DNA of 27,657 nt from a virus. How positions within the stretch are numbered: the stretch's first letter is position 1; every line of letters begins with the position of its first letter. The notes beneath the pieces were generated by a model, which was given only the letters and a program-made list of their open reading frames with translations, did not search any database and was not told the DNA's origin. The DNA lies in the IMG/VR virus record IMGVR_UViG_3300025601_000092, positions 1 to 27,657 of that record. The stretch is one strand, 5' to 3'. Of this stretch, positions 13,506-21,607 are shown in pieces. The position numbers and the translations under genes were made by a program.

Positions 13506-16207
13506 TATCCTAATCTCCATCCAAATGTAGCGCCCGTGTAAATAAAGACAACTGCAAAGCCTGCAACGTCTAGGTCAGCATCTTCAGAGAGGCCGTTTAT
13601 GAGGTTGCCATTTCTGGAAACCAAAATTGATGTAGCTGCCCCCGTACCATCTAGGACCTGAACCTCATCGCCTGCTGAGGGGGACGCTGGAAGGGTGAGA
13701 GTAATTCCAGAAGTAACTGTAGTTATGTATCGATATCCAGCTACGCAGGAGGTATTGACACCGACTGAGGACACAACCTCGGTCTTTTTTTGACCAATTG
13801 AAGTGGCCACAGTGGTGGCAAAATTTTCGTCATTGCCCAATGCAGCTGCAAGCTCATTTAGCGTATCCAGAGTACCTGGAGCTGCGTCAACAATAGCGTT
13901 AATTTTGTCAGTAACCTCAGATGACGTGTCATAAGCAGAAAGATCAATACTCACGGTTTGTGTACCAGCGTTATAAGTAATTGGAGATGTCGCTGCAACT
14001 ACGCCAGTAGGCCCCACGATTGCAGAGCTTGACTCTAACCAGTAACTATCTATGTAAACAAGCATCTGACCTGTGGAAGAATCGTACCAGACGTCACCTT
14101 CTTCTGGAGAAGCAGGCTCAGTTTCTGAAACTAAAAAGCTTCCTGCTGCACCAGCTGCCCCCTTAAGGTTTGTTGCCGCTTCGACCCAGTAAGAGTCATA
14201 GTAAATAAAGAATCTTGCATTCGTGCTATTAAACCAGCCATCACCAGGCTCTGGACTATTGGGGGCTGTTTCTGACACAAGGAACTTACCCTGAGGCCCC
14301 GTTGGTCCAACCATTACAGAGACGGCCTCTACCCAAAAGTTATCATAATAGATATAAAGAACGCCTTCATCGGAGTTCCACCAAAGTGTGTTTGGCTCTG
14401 CCTCGGATGGAGGGGTATCTCCAACCTCGACAGAAGCGCCTCCTGAGGCATAGCTAAGCAAATCCCAGGTGTCAATTCCATCACCAATTTTTAGTTTGTT
14501 AGTATCGGACTCAAAAGCAGCTTCTCCTAGTCCCAGAACGGGGTTTTCGGATAACCACTCTGCAGCTGTGCTTCTTCTTAAGTTTATGGAAGACTGTGGA
14601 ACATCTGAGGTTCCGCCGTCTACGACTAAAGAGTCATAATCGAGAGAGATCGTTGAGCTAGCTGAATCATAATCTATGGGGGATGTAGTCTGAAGGGCTC
14701 CAATGTTACCAGTATCTCCCTTTGGAATAACAAAATCAAATACTGCACTTCCTGTGGTCCCAACGTTTGTGACAACAACATCGTCCTGTGGGGCACCTGT
14801 AGTTACAGTTCCGACCGATATGGTAGCAGCCTCACCCTGAATACCTTGCGCACCCTGCAAAGCAAGTGGATACCAGTGAGCAGATGCGTTGTCGGGTATT
14901 TCTCCAACTACAGGATCTCCAGATGCAAACCAAGAGGCTGCTTCGTAAAATACTGCATCATTGTTTACGTAGTCCGTAGAAGCCTCCCAAGGCCCCTGCC
15001 AGGTTATACCAGTGGCACCAGTAGCTCCGATAGGCCCTTGAATACCAGTTAGTCCAGCTGGAATGGTAAAATCAAATACCGCTTCTTCTGCTGTGCCAGA
15101 ATTAACGACTGCTGCTAAGTTTCCTGTTGTTACCGTTGTTACAGTTCCTACTGAAAGGCTGGCTGCAAGACCTTGAGGAATCTCGAAGTCAAGGACAGCG
15201 TCTCCGGTTGTTCCAGAGTTAGCGACCGTTGCTGGATCTGAAGATGGCACGGTAGCTACCGACCCAACTTCAACTGTGGCTGCCTCTCCCTGAATACCTA
15301 CAGGAATAGTAAAGTCAAATACAGCGTTGGTTGTGTCTCCAGAGTTTGTTACAGAAGCGGGGGTTCCTACAGGGACCGTTGTTGTTGTTCCCGCAGTGGC
15401 AGATCCTGCGAGACCTTGTGGAATAACAAAATCAAAGGTCGCGTCTCCAGTTGTACCGGAGTTGGTAATCGTAGGCTGAGTTCCAGCATCGGATGCGGAA
15501 ACAGATCCTACAGCAATCGTTGCTGCTTCTCCCTGAATACCCTGAACTCCGGATGGAATAGTAAAATCAAAAACTGCAGCAATGTCTGTGCCAACATTCG
15601 TTACTAATGGTGGGTCTGTCGGTGCTCCGCTAGTAACGTCTCCAACCTCGATAGTTGCAGCTACAGCTCCAGCCGCAAAAAGCTCCCAGTCAGCCCCTGG
15701 CTGCGCTGGGGCATACCCAGAATCATAGTTTAAGTTTGGTCCGGTAGCATAATAGGTGCTACCTTCTAGCTCTACTAAATCATTTTCAGCATAGCTCTCA
15801 GCATTGTCATAAGCCCCGAGCCAGTTTATGGGCAATATTACGCCAGATACTGTTGCGGCAGAAAAGTCTACAGTTCCAGTAAAACTTGGGGAATCTATAT
15901 CTGCCTTATCGTCAAGAAGTCCAATGACCGTGCTTGCAAAGTTAGAATCGTCGTTTAAGGCCGCTGCCAATTCGTTTAGGGTATCTAGACTTGAGGGGGC
16001 AGAGTCAATTATTTGATTGGTTACCAGGGTATAGATACTGGATGAGGTTTCATAATATGGAAGAGCTGCCCAGTTAGAAGCTCCGTTTCCAATTTTAAAT
16101 TTAGTTGTGTCGGCCTCGAAGCCTATTTCTCCGGATGCCAGGATAGGATTAACAGAGGACCACTCTGGGGCAAGTCCCCTACGGTTTACAATTCTTGTGT
16201 ACGACAT
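13505..16207 (-). CDS. Large multi-repeat tail fibre (900 aa)
   Basis: Largest protein here. Residues 5-52: Mtd-N-like domain. 68-103 and 774-808: fibre repeat SLDTLNELAAAL-x-DD-x-NFA. 125-175: a WLGAYDNAESYAENDLVELEGSTYY module with a second version at 402-448. Six beta repeats of about 38 residues, pattern ATIxVGxV...VTNxGTTGxAVFDFxIPxGL, at about 182, 228, 273, 309, 350 and 459. A second Mtd-N-like domain at 540-588. Three EGDxWYDS...YIDSYWVE units at 598-725, separated by collagen-like GPTGPQG and GAAGAAG. The end (810-900) is a beta tip. It looks like a long trimeric side or tail fibre. Promoter at 16236-16244, ribosome site AGGAG. Confidence 0.9.
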   Translation of the reverse strand: MSYTRIVNRRGLAPEWSSVNPILASGEIGFEADTTKFKIGNGASNWAALPYYETSSSIYTLVTNQIIDSAPSSLDTLNELAAALNDDSNFASTVIGLLDDKADIDSPSFTGTVDFSAATVSGVILPINWLGAYDNAESYAENDLVELEGSTYYATGPNLNYDSGYAPAQPGADWELFAAGAVAATIEVGDVTSGAPTDPPLVTNVGTDIAAVFDFTIPSGVQGIQGEAATIAVGSVSASDAGTQPTITNSGTTGDATFDFVIPQGLAGSATAGTTTTVPVGTPASVTNSGDTTNAVFDFTIPVGIQGEAATVEVGSVATVPSSDPATVANSGTTGDAVLDFEIPQGLAASLSVGTVTTVTTGNLAAVVNSGTAEEAVFDFTIPAGLTGIQGPIGATGATGITWQGPWEASTDYVNNDAVFYEAASWFASGDPVVGEIPDNASAHWYPLALQGAQGIQGEAATISVGTVTTGAPQDDVVVTNVGTTGSAVFDFVIPKGDTGNIGALQTTSPIDYDSASSTISLDYDSLVVDGGTSDVPQSSINLRRSTAAEWLSENPVLGLGEAAFESDTNKLKIGDGIDTWDLLSYASGGASVEVGDTPPSEAEPNTLWWNSDEGVLYIYYDNFWVEAVSVMVGPTGPQGKFLVSETAPNSPEPGDGWFNSTNARFFIYYDSYWVEAATNLKGAAGAAGSFLVSETEPASPEEGDVWYDSSTGQMLVYIDSYWLESSSAIVGPTGVVAATSPITYNAGTQTVSIDLSAYDTSSEVTDKINAIVDAAPGTLDTLNELAAALGNDENFATTVATSIGQKKTEVVSSVGVNTSCVAGYRYITTVTSGITLTLPASPSAGDEVQVLDGTGAATSILVSRNGNLINGLSEDADLDVAGFAVVFIYTGATFGWRLG

Positions 16208-16235
16208 GAGCTATAACTCTCCTATTATACTTATC

Positions 16236-16244
16236 ATTATACCA
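16236..16244 (-). promoter_or_regulatory. Extended -10 promoter for the 900-aa fibre unit
   Basis: TGG-TATAAT on the minus strand, 28 nt before ATG 16207. The leader contains AGGAG, so this unit is conventionally translated. It is divergent from the lysin promoter about 120 bp away. Confidence 0.65.
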
Positions 16245-16339
16245 GATATTTGTTGTAAGGCACCCCAGGTAATCGGCTCTAACCTGCCTTTAAGTATTAC
16301 AAGATAAACAGTCTTTAACAAGTGTAACACATAGCAAAG

Positions 16340-16367
16340 TTGATTTTTAGCAATTTACTGCTATACT
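16340..16367 (+). promoter_or_regulatory. Lysin promoter (-35 TTGATT, extended -10 TGC-TATACT)
   Basis: TTGATT at 16340-16345, a 16-nt spacer ending TGC, and TATACT at 16362-16367. Expected start near 16374, giving a leader of about 50 nt before the lysin ATG. Confidence 0.65.
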
Positions 16368-16384
16368 GGTATAACGAAAACCGG

Positions 16385-16412
16385 ACACCCTTAAAAAAGG
16401 TGTTTTTTTATT
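16385..16412 (+). terminator. Terminator-like hairpin in the lysin leader (possible attenuator)
   Basis: ACACC at 16385-16389 pairs with GGTGT at 16399-16403. With one bulged C the stem extends to seven pairs with an A-rich loop. Seven T follow at once. It lies between the lysin promoter and the AGGAGG ribosome site, so it would cut most transcripts short unless bypassed. Confidence 0.6.
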
Positions 16413-16423
16413 AGGAGGGGCAA

Positions 16424-17047
16424 ATGAATAAAAACCATATTGCTATACTGGGAACCGCAACCATAATACTCGTGAGCTGTGCAGGCTCTGCTGTCAAGCA
16501 AGACAGCGTCTTTGCAGGCAGCCCTGCCAATACTGTACTAGAGACTTCCTCTGGGATTATGAAACACATGGTGTCTTCCGCTCAAGAAAAGCAAATTGCT
16601 CAGCAAATAGTTTACGAAAGCAAGGCTCTAACCTTACCTCAGGGAACTTACCAGGAAGCCTTAGATGTTAGTCTTCCCGAAGATACCCGTAAGGGGCAGC
16701 CTCTTTCTGATAACCAACTTGTACAGGTTTTAAAGGAAGCGGGTTTCTCTGGAAATGGTTTAAGAATGGCTTGGGCGATTGTTATAAAAGAATCTACCTC
16801 TAATCCTGACGCTCACAATCAGAACAGATCTACGGGGGATAACTCTTATGGTCTGTTTCAAATTAACATGATCGATGGACTAGGTCCCGCTAGGTTGAAG
16901 AAACATTCACTGAATAGCAATGAGGATCTTTTTGACCCCCGAGAAAATGCCAGAGTTGCCTTTACCATTTCTGATGGGGGAACTTCTTGGAAAGCATGGA
17001 CAACCTATAAAGATGCAAAGAATCTAGCTAAACAGTTTCCTGGCTAA
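16424..17047 (+). CDS. Lipoprotein lytic transglycosylase / lysozyme-like lysin
   Basis: 207 aa. Signal peptide 1-18 with lipobox L16-V-S-C19, so predicted to be lipid-anchored outside the cell membrane. A linker (20-95) precedes a lysozyme-like domain: LKEAGFSGNGLRMAWAIVIK with probable catalytic Glu123 (KES), then GDNSYGLFQINM (138-149), NSNEDLFDPRENARVAF and GTSWKAWTTY. This order (E...SYGLFQINM...NA-x-VA...W-x-W) is that of transglycosylase/lysozyme-like domains in actinobacterial phages and Rpf-type hydrolases. Ribosome site AGGAGG. It is the only plus-strand gene in a 20-kb minus-strand block. A lipobox is unusual for an endolysin: it could be a secreted lysin, a late lysis factor, or a surface protein modifying the wall of infected cells. 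Its 3' end overlaps the convergent 17028 gene by 20 nt. Confidence 0.8.
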   Translation: MNKNHIAILGTATIILVSCAGSAVKQDSVFAGSPANTVLETSSGIMKHMVSSAQEKQIAQQIVYESKALTLPQGTYQEALDVSLPEDTRKGQPLSDNQLVQVLKEAGFSGNGLRMAWAIVIKESTSNPDAHNQNRSTGDNSYGLFQINMIDGLGPARLKKHSLNSNEDLFDPRENARVAFTISDGGTSWKAWTTYKDAKNLAKQFPG

Positions 17048-17288
17048 CCTTACCCCACTTGCCAATAGGGCACTCTGCATGAGCAAGCTTTACCTTTAGC
17101 TTCATAAAGCATCCGCACTTAGAACACTGACTTGTTGCTAGAAGAAACGGACATCCTTTGCAGATGTCGTATCTTTCTTGAGCCACATCTTTAGTGACCT
17201 TTTCTGTGTTGGGGTTTACAAAATCCCAAGGCCTTGCATCTCCTAGGTCTTTTTTCCATTGCTGATAAGCACTCAAGTCTTCTGACAT
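17028..17288 (-). CDS. Small zinc-ribbon-like protein, copy 2 of 3
   Basis: 86 aa. After a charged N-terminus (DLSAYQQWKKDLGDARPWDF) it has CKGC, CSKCGCFMKLK and CPIGKW, the same pattern as 5877 and 22426. The PWD[FL] lead is shared with 5877. Start overlaps the upstream stop. It is the last gene of the unit from 18378 and converges on the lysin with a 20-nt overlap. Confidence 0.75.
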   Translation of the reverse strand: MSEDLSAYQQWKKDLGDARPWDFVNPNTEKVTKDVAQERYDICKGCPFLLATSQCSKCGCFMKLKVKLAHAECPIGKWGKVSQETV

Positions 17289-17551
17289 TACTCAACCTCA
17301 TAATCATCGTCTGGGCCTTGCTCTGCAGGAACCCAACCTTCTTCTCTTCTAAACTCTTCTGCTTTTTCATCATATTTCCAGAAGGGGTAGTCCTGTAACC
17401 CCTCTACATCTGATGCATCTACTATTATTGGGCTAGACAGCATTCCTGCTATAAGCCCCTCGGTATTAGGGTTTTTCTCTATAGTCATAGTGTGAAAAAC
17501 TTCTCCGTTTATTATAAATGCAAATATTTTTTTATCGTTTTTTTCTGACAT
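17288..17551 (-). CDS. Conserved small phage protein (KIFAFIINGEV type)
   Basis: 87 aa. KKIFAFIINGEVFHTMTIEK, then EGLIAGMLSSPIIVD and a C-terminal YPFWKYDEKAEEFRREEGW with an acidic end. Proteins with this KxFAFIINxEV...GLIAGxxSxPxI pattern accompany tail genes in environmental phages; function unknown. Ribosome site AAGAAGGG lies 7 nt before ATG. Confidence 0.7.
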   Translation of the reverse strand: MSEKNDKKIFAFIINGEVFHTMTIEKNPNTEGLIAGMLSSPIIVDASDVEGLQDYPFWKYDEKAEEFRREEGWVPAEQGPDDDYEVE

Positions 17552-17577
17552 GTCTTGCCCTTCTTACTAATTTAATC

Positions 17578-18378
17578 CTATTGTGCCCCTGGCGGTGGCC
17601 CGCAGCTTGCATAAGAATTAGAAACCCAAGTTGCCCCAGTGCAGCTATTCCTGTATCTAACAGCAGATGCCCTGACGCCATTTACGCAAGATCCTGTCCA
17701 GCTACTAACAAATTGAGTGGTTGGGGTACAACAAGACTGAGATCCTGAGACTACATTTTCAGCCCCTGTGCAACTGTTTCTGTATCTAGTGGCCGTCAGC
17801 TGGCTTCCTCCGCTGCAAGATCCTGTCCAGCTACTTACTACACTAAAACTGGGCGAGCAGGGGACTGGGACTGGAGCTGATGGTGTTACATATCCACAAA
17901 CACCATCCCTCTGAGCGTTTGAACCAGTGTAGTATGGAATTTGGTCGGAGACGTTTACGATATAATTTCCAGTTGGCGATCCGTTTAGGTAATAATTTGT
18001 CCTATACTCTCGTTTTTCAAAAGGAACACTCCAGCCTCCGGTGGAGCATTCAAAACCTGTTTCTATAATCACAAGATATGTTCCACCAGACAAATATGGA
18101 GTGGGAGCCGGTGGGTCAGATGGGGCAGCTGGTGCAGTATAAATATAGTAGCTATAATCTATCTGCGTTTCATAGTCAACCAATGCCCCTGCAGAAACAC
18201 TTTGTCCAAAAGTTTTATTGCTTAAAGATGAATTTGATGTTCCGGATGAGCCAAGAGACTTTCTGAGCAGTCCAGCTTGTATTAAAAGGCTAAAAGCTTC
18301 TTCTGGAGTCCTGTTAGATAAGTCTGGCATTGCTACCATACCCTTTGAGCCCGTAAACTTTCCTCCGATTCCTAGCAC
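17578..18378 (-). CDS. PASTA-domain protein with C-terminal Cys-rich repeats
   Basis: 266 aa from GTG 18378, 10 nt after the upstream stop (ATG 18339 is an alternative). Residues about 14-80 (MVAMPDLSNRTPEEAFSLLI, AGLLRKS, QSVSAGALVDYETQID) follow the PASTA pattern: P-x-L/V...EA-x-x-L...AGL...QS-x-x-AG-x-x-V. PASTA domains bind peptidoglycan stems in actinobacterial and firmicute kinases and penicillin-binding proteins. The C-terminal third has two repeats of SSWTGSC...RYRNSCTGA...SC, four Cys each with some spacing differences. It probably sits on the tail and touches the cell wall; that placement is inference. Confidence 0.7.
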   Translation of the reverse strand: MLGIGGKFTGSKGMVAMPDLSNRTPEEAFSLLIQAGLLRKSLGSSGTSNSSLSNKTFGQSVSAGALVDYETQIDYSYYIYTAPAAPSDPPAPTPYLSGGTYLVIIETGFECSTGGWSVPFEKREYRTNYYLNGSPTGNYIVNVSDQIPYYTGSNAQRDGVCGYVTPSAPVPVPCSPSFSVVSSWTGSCSGGSQLTATRYRNSCTGAENVVSGSQSCCTPTTQFVSSWTGSCVNGVRASAVRYRNSCTGATWVSNSYASCGPPPGAQ

Positions 18379-18388
18379 AGCTTTTGCC

Positions 18389-19036
18389 TTACGCCGTTAG
18401 GTCGCCGAATAGGTACCACGTATTTTCTGCTTTTTTTACAAGCAAGGATTGAGTGAACTGGGCGGAAGTCTTTTTGTTATTGTTCTTGCTGTTTATAATA
18501 ACGGATGTCGGGACTCCAGCTTCCCCAACAAAACTGATTTGACCAGCAGCTGACTGAATAAAAGCTATTTGAGATCCAATGGGAAACTCCACATTAGAGT
18601 TCTTTGGAACTGTTATCACTACTGAGTTGGGAGAGGTTATATCTATGGTCTTTCCCGCGTCTGATATCTGCAAAGTGTGAGAGGCTGATCTCTCTACTAA
18701 AAAGGCATTGCTTCCAAACAGCCGCCATTGACCGTTATAATAATACTGTGGCTGCACGGCATTAATACCTACAACCATCGCAAACTTACCGTTGCTAGTA
18801 CTTGTTAAGACCGTGTCTCTTTGTGCTTCAGATGTAAAGAAGTTTAAGGATCCATTAAGCAAGGAGTTTCCGGTTATGTCAAAGGAGTTGTCGACAGAGA
18901 CGGCCCCGGAAAATGAGTGATCTCCTGTCCAATAAAAGTCTGAAGAAGAGTCTGTCATTCCTGCCACTGGGTGCCAGGTGTCTGAGGCTGCATCGTACAC
19001 GTATGCTATTTTTCCGATATTGCTAATGGTTGACAT
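18389..19036 (-). CDS. Tail-fibre-like protein
   Basis: 215 aa. The N-terminal AYVYDAASDTWHPVAG unit is shared with the end of the upstream protein (MYVYDADTQSWKAIGS). The middle FFTSEAQRDTVLTSTSNGKFAMVVG...PQYYYNGQWRLFG and the C-terminal domain KTIDITSPNSVVITVPKNSN, then IAFIQSAAGQISFVGEAG, ENTWYLFGDLTA are recognisable fibre-tip elements (compare the end of the 169-aa fibre at 12231). Start coupled by TAATG. Confidence 0.8.
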   Translation of the reverse strand: MSTISNIGKIAYVYDAASDTWHPVAGMTDSSSDFYWTGDHSFSGAVSVDNSFDITGNSLLNGSLNFFTSEAQRDTVLTSTSNGKFAMVVGINAVQPQYYYNGQWRLFGSNAFLVERSASHTLQISDAGKTIDITSPNSVVITVPKNSNVEFPIGSQIAFIQSAAGQISFVGEAGVPTSVIINSKNNNKKTSAQFTQSLLVKKAENTWYLFGDLTA

Positions 19037-19479
19037 TATGAACCTATTGCCTTCCAGGATTGAGTGTCTGCGTCATATACGTACATTGTTAAAGGAGATG
19101 AGTCCTTATCTACCCAGATATTACCATCTACAAAAACTCCAACGGGGGTATCATTTTGATAAATGGCAACCGTGCCTAAAAGAACAGAAGCCGAAGAAGA
19201 TCCATCCATCCAGATAGAGCCGTCTTCTGGATCTGCTGGCTGTGTTACAGAGTAAGAAGACCCAATCCCAAAATCATTAATTTCTGATTGCAGATTATTT
19301 AAATAACTAGCAATAGACTCTGACCTAATTGGGTTTGCCGAATCGTCAGGAATGGTCCCGTCTGGGGTTCCATAGTGATACATCCTTAAAGCTTCTTGGA
19401 TGTTTGCATCATCAGTTAGGCTAGGAATAATCGTATTATAAAATATTGGTGTTGGGTTTGGTTTAATTGGCTCAGACAT
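19036..19479 (-). CDS. Tail-fibre-like protein
   Basis: 147 aa, with IPSLTDDANIQEALRMYHYG, TPDGTIPDDSANP and ESIASYLNNLQSEI, a short helical base seen in phage fibre attachment proteins, followed by a QPADPEDGSIWMDGSSS block and a terminal YVYDADTQSWKAIGS. Overlaps its upstream neighbour by 8 nt. Confidence 0.75.
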   Translation of the reverse strand: MSEPIKPNPTPIFYNTIIPSLTDDANIQEALRMYHYGTPDGTIPDDSANPIRSESIASYLNNLQSEINDFGIGSSYSVTQPADPEDGSIWMDGSSSASVLLGTVAIYQNDTPVGVFVDGNIWVDKDSSPLTMYVYDADTQSWKAIGS

Positions 19480-20497
19480 TTATCTCTACGCCTCCTAGGT
19501 CTATTATTGAGTGGGTCTTGACAAGTGTGTCATCCGTGAATACCACTGGGTTTACCCCGTCGGGGCTCAGGACTACAGTGCTGTCTTCCACGTAGGCAAC
19601 AAAATACTCTGTGCCAGTATCGAGACCGACAATTTCAGTATTATTGTTTGCCAAATAAACGATCTTATCTCCATATACCAGGGTGTTACGTGGAACAGTT
19701 ATTCCACCGGGGAATGGCACTGTGGATCCTGCTATAATAATTGCGTCGGCGGGGTCTGCGCTGTATACCTGAACCTCTGATATGTCTATTACGACTTCTG
19801 TACGTCCTCCGACTGTTGCAAGAAAGTCTACCTTTCGGTATCCATTTACAAGCTCAACGGCTGACGTGCCTGCGTTAAATTCTGCTATTGTCAATCTAGC
19901 TAACAAGTATCTTTGGTTTAGGGCTACAGTCTGGTCCTGAACAACAGATCCGGTGTTTGCAACAATATAAGTTACACCAGTAAATGTTGTATTTATGTCT
20001 TCTATGATAAAAGTTGACATAACTGGTGAATCTCCGTTTACCCTCATCTGGATATTCAAATCTCTAGCGTCTAGAGTTTCCAATTGCTCATTCTCTAGAC
20101 CACCTGCAAACAAGGAAAAAATAACCCCTCTAATAAAAAGCAAGGTGTTGTTCAAGAGAACGGGGGTATAGGCTTCGCCATTTATAAACTTGAAAAATGG
20201 ATTAAACAAAACTGTATTAGGAACAAGCCTAAGAACCTTTGCCCAGGTTATTACTCCGTTAACAATCTTGTACTGATAAAGAAAAAGATATTCATCGTCT
20301 GAGGGGTTTATGTTTATGTACAAGTCTCCAACAAGTGGCAGGGGAGACAAAGATATCTGATCGCTAGTTGGCTTTCCGACATCTGTAAAGATGTAACTTC
20401 CTCTAGTACCAGTGGCCCCAACGTCTAGATCTAAGCTAATGGATGCTGGACCACCTAAAACAACCAAGTCATCTGTACTGATGACAACTTCGGGCAT
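19472..20497 (-). CDS. Tail/baseplate structural protein, unassigned family
   Basis: 341 aa. VVISTDDLVVLGGPASISLD opens a mostly beta protein. Segments such as GARGTRGSYIF-like GATGTRGSYIFTDVGKP, PLVGDLYININPSDDEYLFLY and YQYKIVNGVITW resemble the interface found at the base of phage fibres, and a VYGDKIVYLANNNTEIVGLD-type middle is followed by EYFVAYVEDS. No enzyme motif. Its position between baseplate-like 128-aa proteins and fibres suggests an adaptor. Confidence 0.6.
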   Translation of the reverse strand: MPEVVISTDDLVVLGGPASISLDLDVGATGTRGSYIFTDVGKPTSDQISLSPLPLVGDLYININPSDDEYLFLYQYKIVNGVITWAKVLRLVPNTVLFNPFFKFINGEAYTPVLLNNTLLFIRGVIFSLFAGGLENEQLETLDARDLNIQMRVNGDSPVMSTFIIEDINTTFTGVTYIVANTGSVVQDQTVALNQRYLLARLTIAEFNAGTSAVELVNGYRKVDFLATVGGRTEVVIDISEVQVYSADPADAIIIAGSTVPFPGGITVPRNTLVYGDKIVYLANNNTEIVGLDTGTEYFVAYVEDSTVVLSPDGVNPVVFTDDTLVKTHSIIDLGGVEINV

Positions 20498-20883
20498 TAG
20501 GCTGTCGCTCCTGATACCTGGTCTGTTACAGAAATATTACCAGTTAGCAAAGTAAAGACTGTCCCACCACTCCCCTTACTTATTTCAACGTCGTAAACGT
20601 AAGAAGTGTTGGCGTTCATTTGATTTCCCAAGGCTGGGGATATGGTGCAGGTTATAGAGTTATCTGCCAAAGAAATGGTGGCAACGCAAGTAATTTTTGC
20701 TCCAACTCCGGTGGAACCCCTAGAGGTTGAAATCACAAAATTTGCACCGTCGCCAGGAATGATATTACCTAGGTCATAAGTTGATAAGTCATAGGCGCTG
20801 CGATTACTGTTCTTGGGGTATATCTTAAATTCAAAGGTATCGCCCTTGTAATATGAAAAGTTGTATGTTCCCGGGAATGACAT
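20497..20883 (-). CDS. Baseplate upper-protein-like beta domain
   Basis: 128 aa. TYNFSYYKGDTFEFKIYPKN, SAYDLSTYDL, then SYVYDVEISKGSGGTVFTLL and TGNISVTD. The layout (YxGDTF...YDLT...YxYDV...L-x-G-x-I-x-V) is that of small Ig-like domains found at the start of phage baseplate upper proteins. A paralogue lies at 21114. Leaderless-type promoter 7 nt upstream (20891-20899). Confidence 0.65.
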   Translation of the reverse strand: MSFPGTYNFSYYKGDTFEFKIYPKNSNRSAYDLSTYDLGNIIPGDGANFVISTSRGSTGVGAKITCVATISLADNSITCTISPALGNQMNANTSYVYDVEISKGSGGTVFTLLTGNISVTDQVSGATA

Positions 20884-20890
20884 ACTTACT

Positions 20891-20899
20891 ATTATAGCA
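20891..20899 (-). promoter_or_regulatory. Leaderless extended -10 promoter (TGC-TATAAT)
   Basis: Minus-strand TGC-TATAAT with 7 nt to ATG 20883 and no ribosome site in between. Confidence 0.6.
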
Positions 20900-20922
20900 C
20901 GTTACTAAATAGAAAGAATAGA

Positions 20923-21114
20923 TTAAGACTGCTCTATTACCGAAAGCCTAGCGGCTATCTGGTCAAGTGCACTCGCAATGGTTTCTGGTTGGGGGCTTTG
21001 CCAGTCTGAAGACTCAGATGGTGTGTACGGGGAGTTAACGCTACCGTCTGCCCCAGCCTGACCCTGTGCCCCTACTGGGCCTGGGGCTGGTATAATCTTT
21101 ATTGTTGCACCCAT
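20923..21114 (-). CDS. Small collagen-like tail protein
   Basis: 63 aa: MGATIKIIPAPGPVGAQGQA, GADGS, then a helical C-terminus ETIASALDQIAARLSVIEQS. A short collagen-like stretch joined to a coiled-coil-like helix suggests a trimeric connector. Coupled to the previous gene by TAATG. Confidence 0.7.
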   Translation of the reverse strand: MGATIKIIPAPGPVGAQGQAGADGSVNSPYTPSESSDWQSPQPETIASALDQIAARLSVIEQS

Positions 21115-21500
21115 TAGACGCCGCTCCCTGTGACATCTCCGATGACTGATATCGTTCCAATTACGGGTGTCCAGATTACCTCTGTGTCTATGGTAACTTG
21201 TATATCGAAGGGTAACTCTGCAACAATTTTATTGTAACCCGCTCCCCACGCTGAAGTAACAGCGGCAGATGCAGTGATCTCTATGTATCCTTCTCCAACA
21301 ACAACGTCTAGCTCATTTAAGACTTCGCCCTTTTGGTCATATGCGGATGCTTTGTAAGTCCATCCAGTCATGTCGTAGGGGGTAGCCTCGTCAGCTTCAT
21401 AGAATTCAATTCTTAGAGGAGATGTATCTCCCCTAACGACACTCCAATTAAGAAACGCTGGATTAGCGCCTAGCATTTCGGGAGAATAGATTGATGACAT
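21114..21500 (-). CDS. Baseplate upper-protein-like beta domain
   Basis: 128 aa. NWSVVRGDTSPLRIEFYEAD and TPYDMTGWTYKASAYDQKGE show the same GDT...YD-[LM]-[TS]-GWTY layout as 20497. First gene of the minus-strand unit that flows down to 20923. The extended -10 (TGT-TATAAT, 21510-21518) leaves only 9 nt before ATG. Confidence 0.7.
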   Translation of the reverse strand: MSSIYSPEMLGANPAFLNWSVVRGDTSPLRIEFYEADEATPYDMTGWTYKASAYDQKGEVLNELDVVVGEGYIEITASAAVTSAWGAGYNKIVAELPFDIQVTIDTEVIWTPVIGTISVIGDVTGSGV

Positions 21501-21509
21501 AATAGTTAC

Positions 21510-21518
21510 ATTATAACA
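21510..21518 (-). promoter_or_regulatory. Near-leaderless extended -10 promoter (TGT-TATAAT)
   Basis: Minus strand, 9 nt before ATG 21500. Expected leader is only 2-3 nt. Confidence 0.55.
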
Positions 21519-21535
21519 CGATTAATTAAAAATAG

Positions 21536-21607
21536 TTGGCTCTTATATCGAGATAAAGACTGATACCTAGAAGGGTGGGTATGAGAGACATCCTAGGTAC
21601 CAGCCAA
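21536..21607. ncRNA. Possible structured RNA (nested inverted repeats)
   Basis: TTGGCT (21536-21541) pairs with AGCCAA (21602-21607). Inside it TACCTAG (21564-21570) pairs with CTAGGTA (21593-21599), and a weak TTAT/ATAA hairpin sits on the left arm. The result is a closed three-way shape of about 72 nt. The strand is undecided and no terminator follows. It could also be a protein-binding DNA site. Confidence 0.3.
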
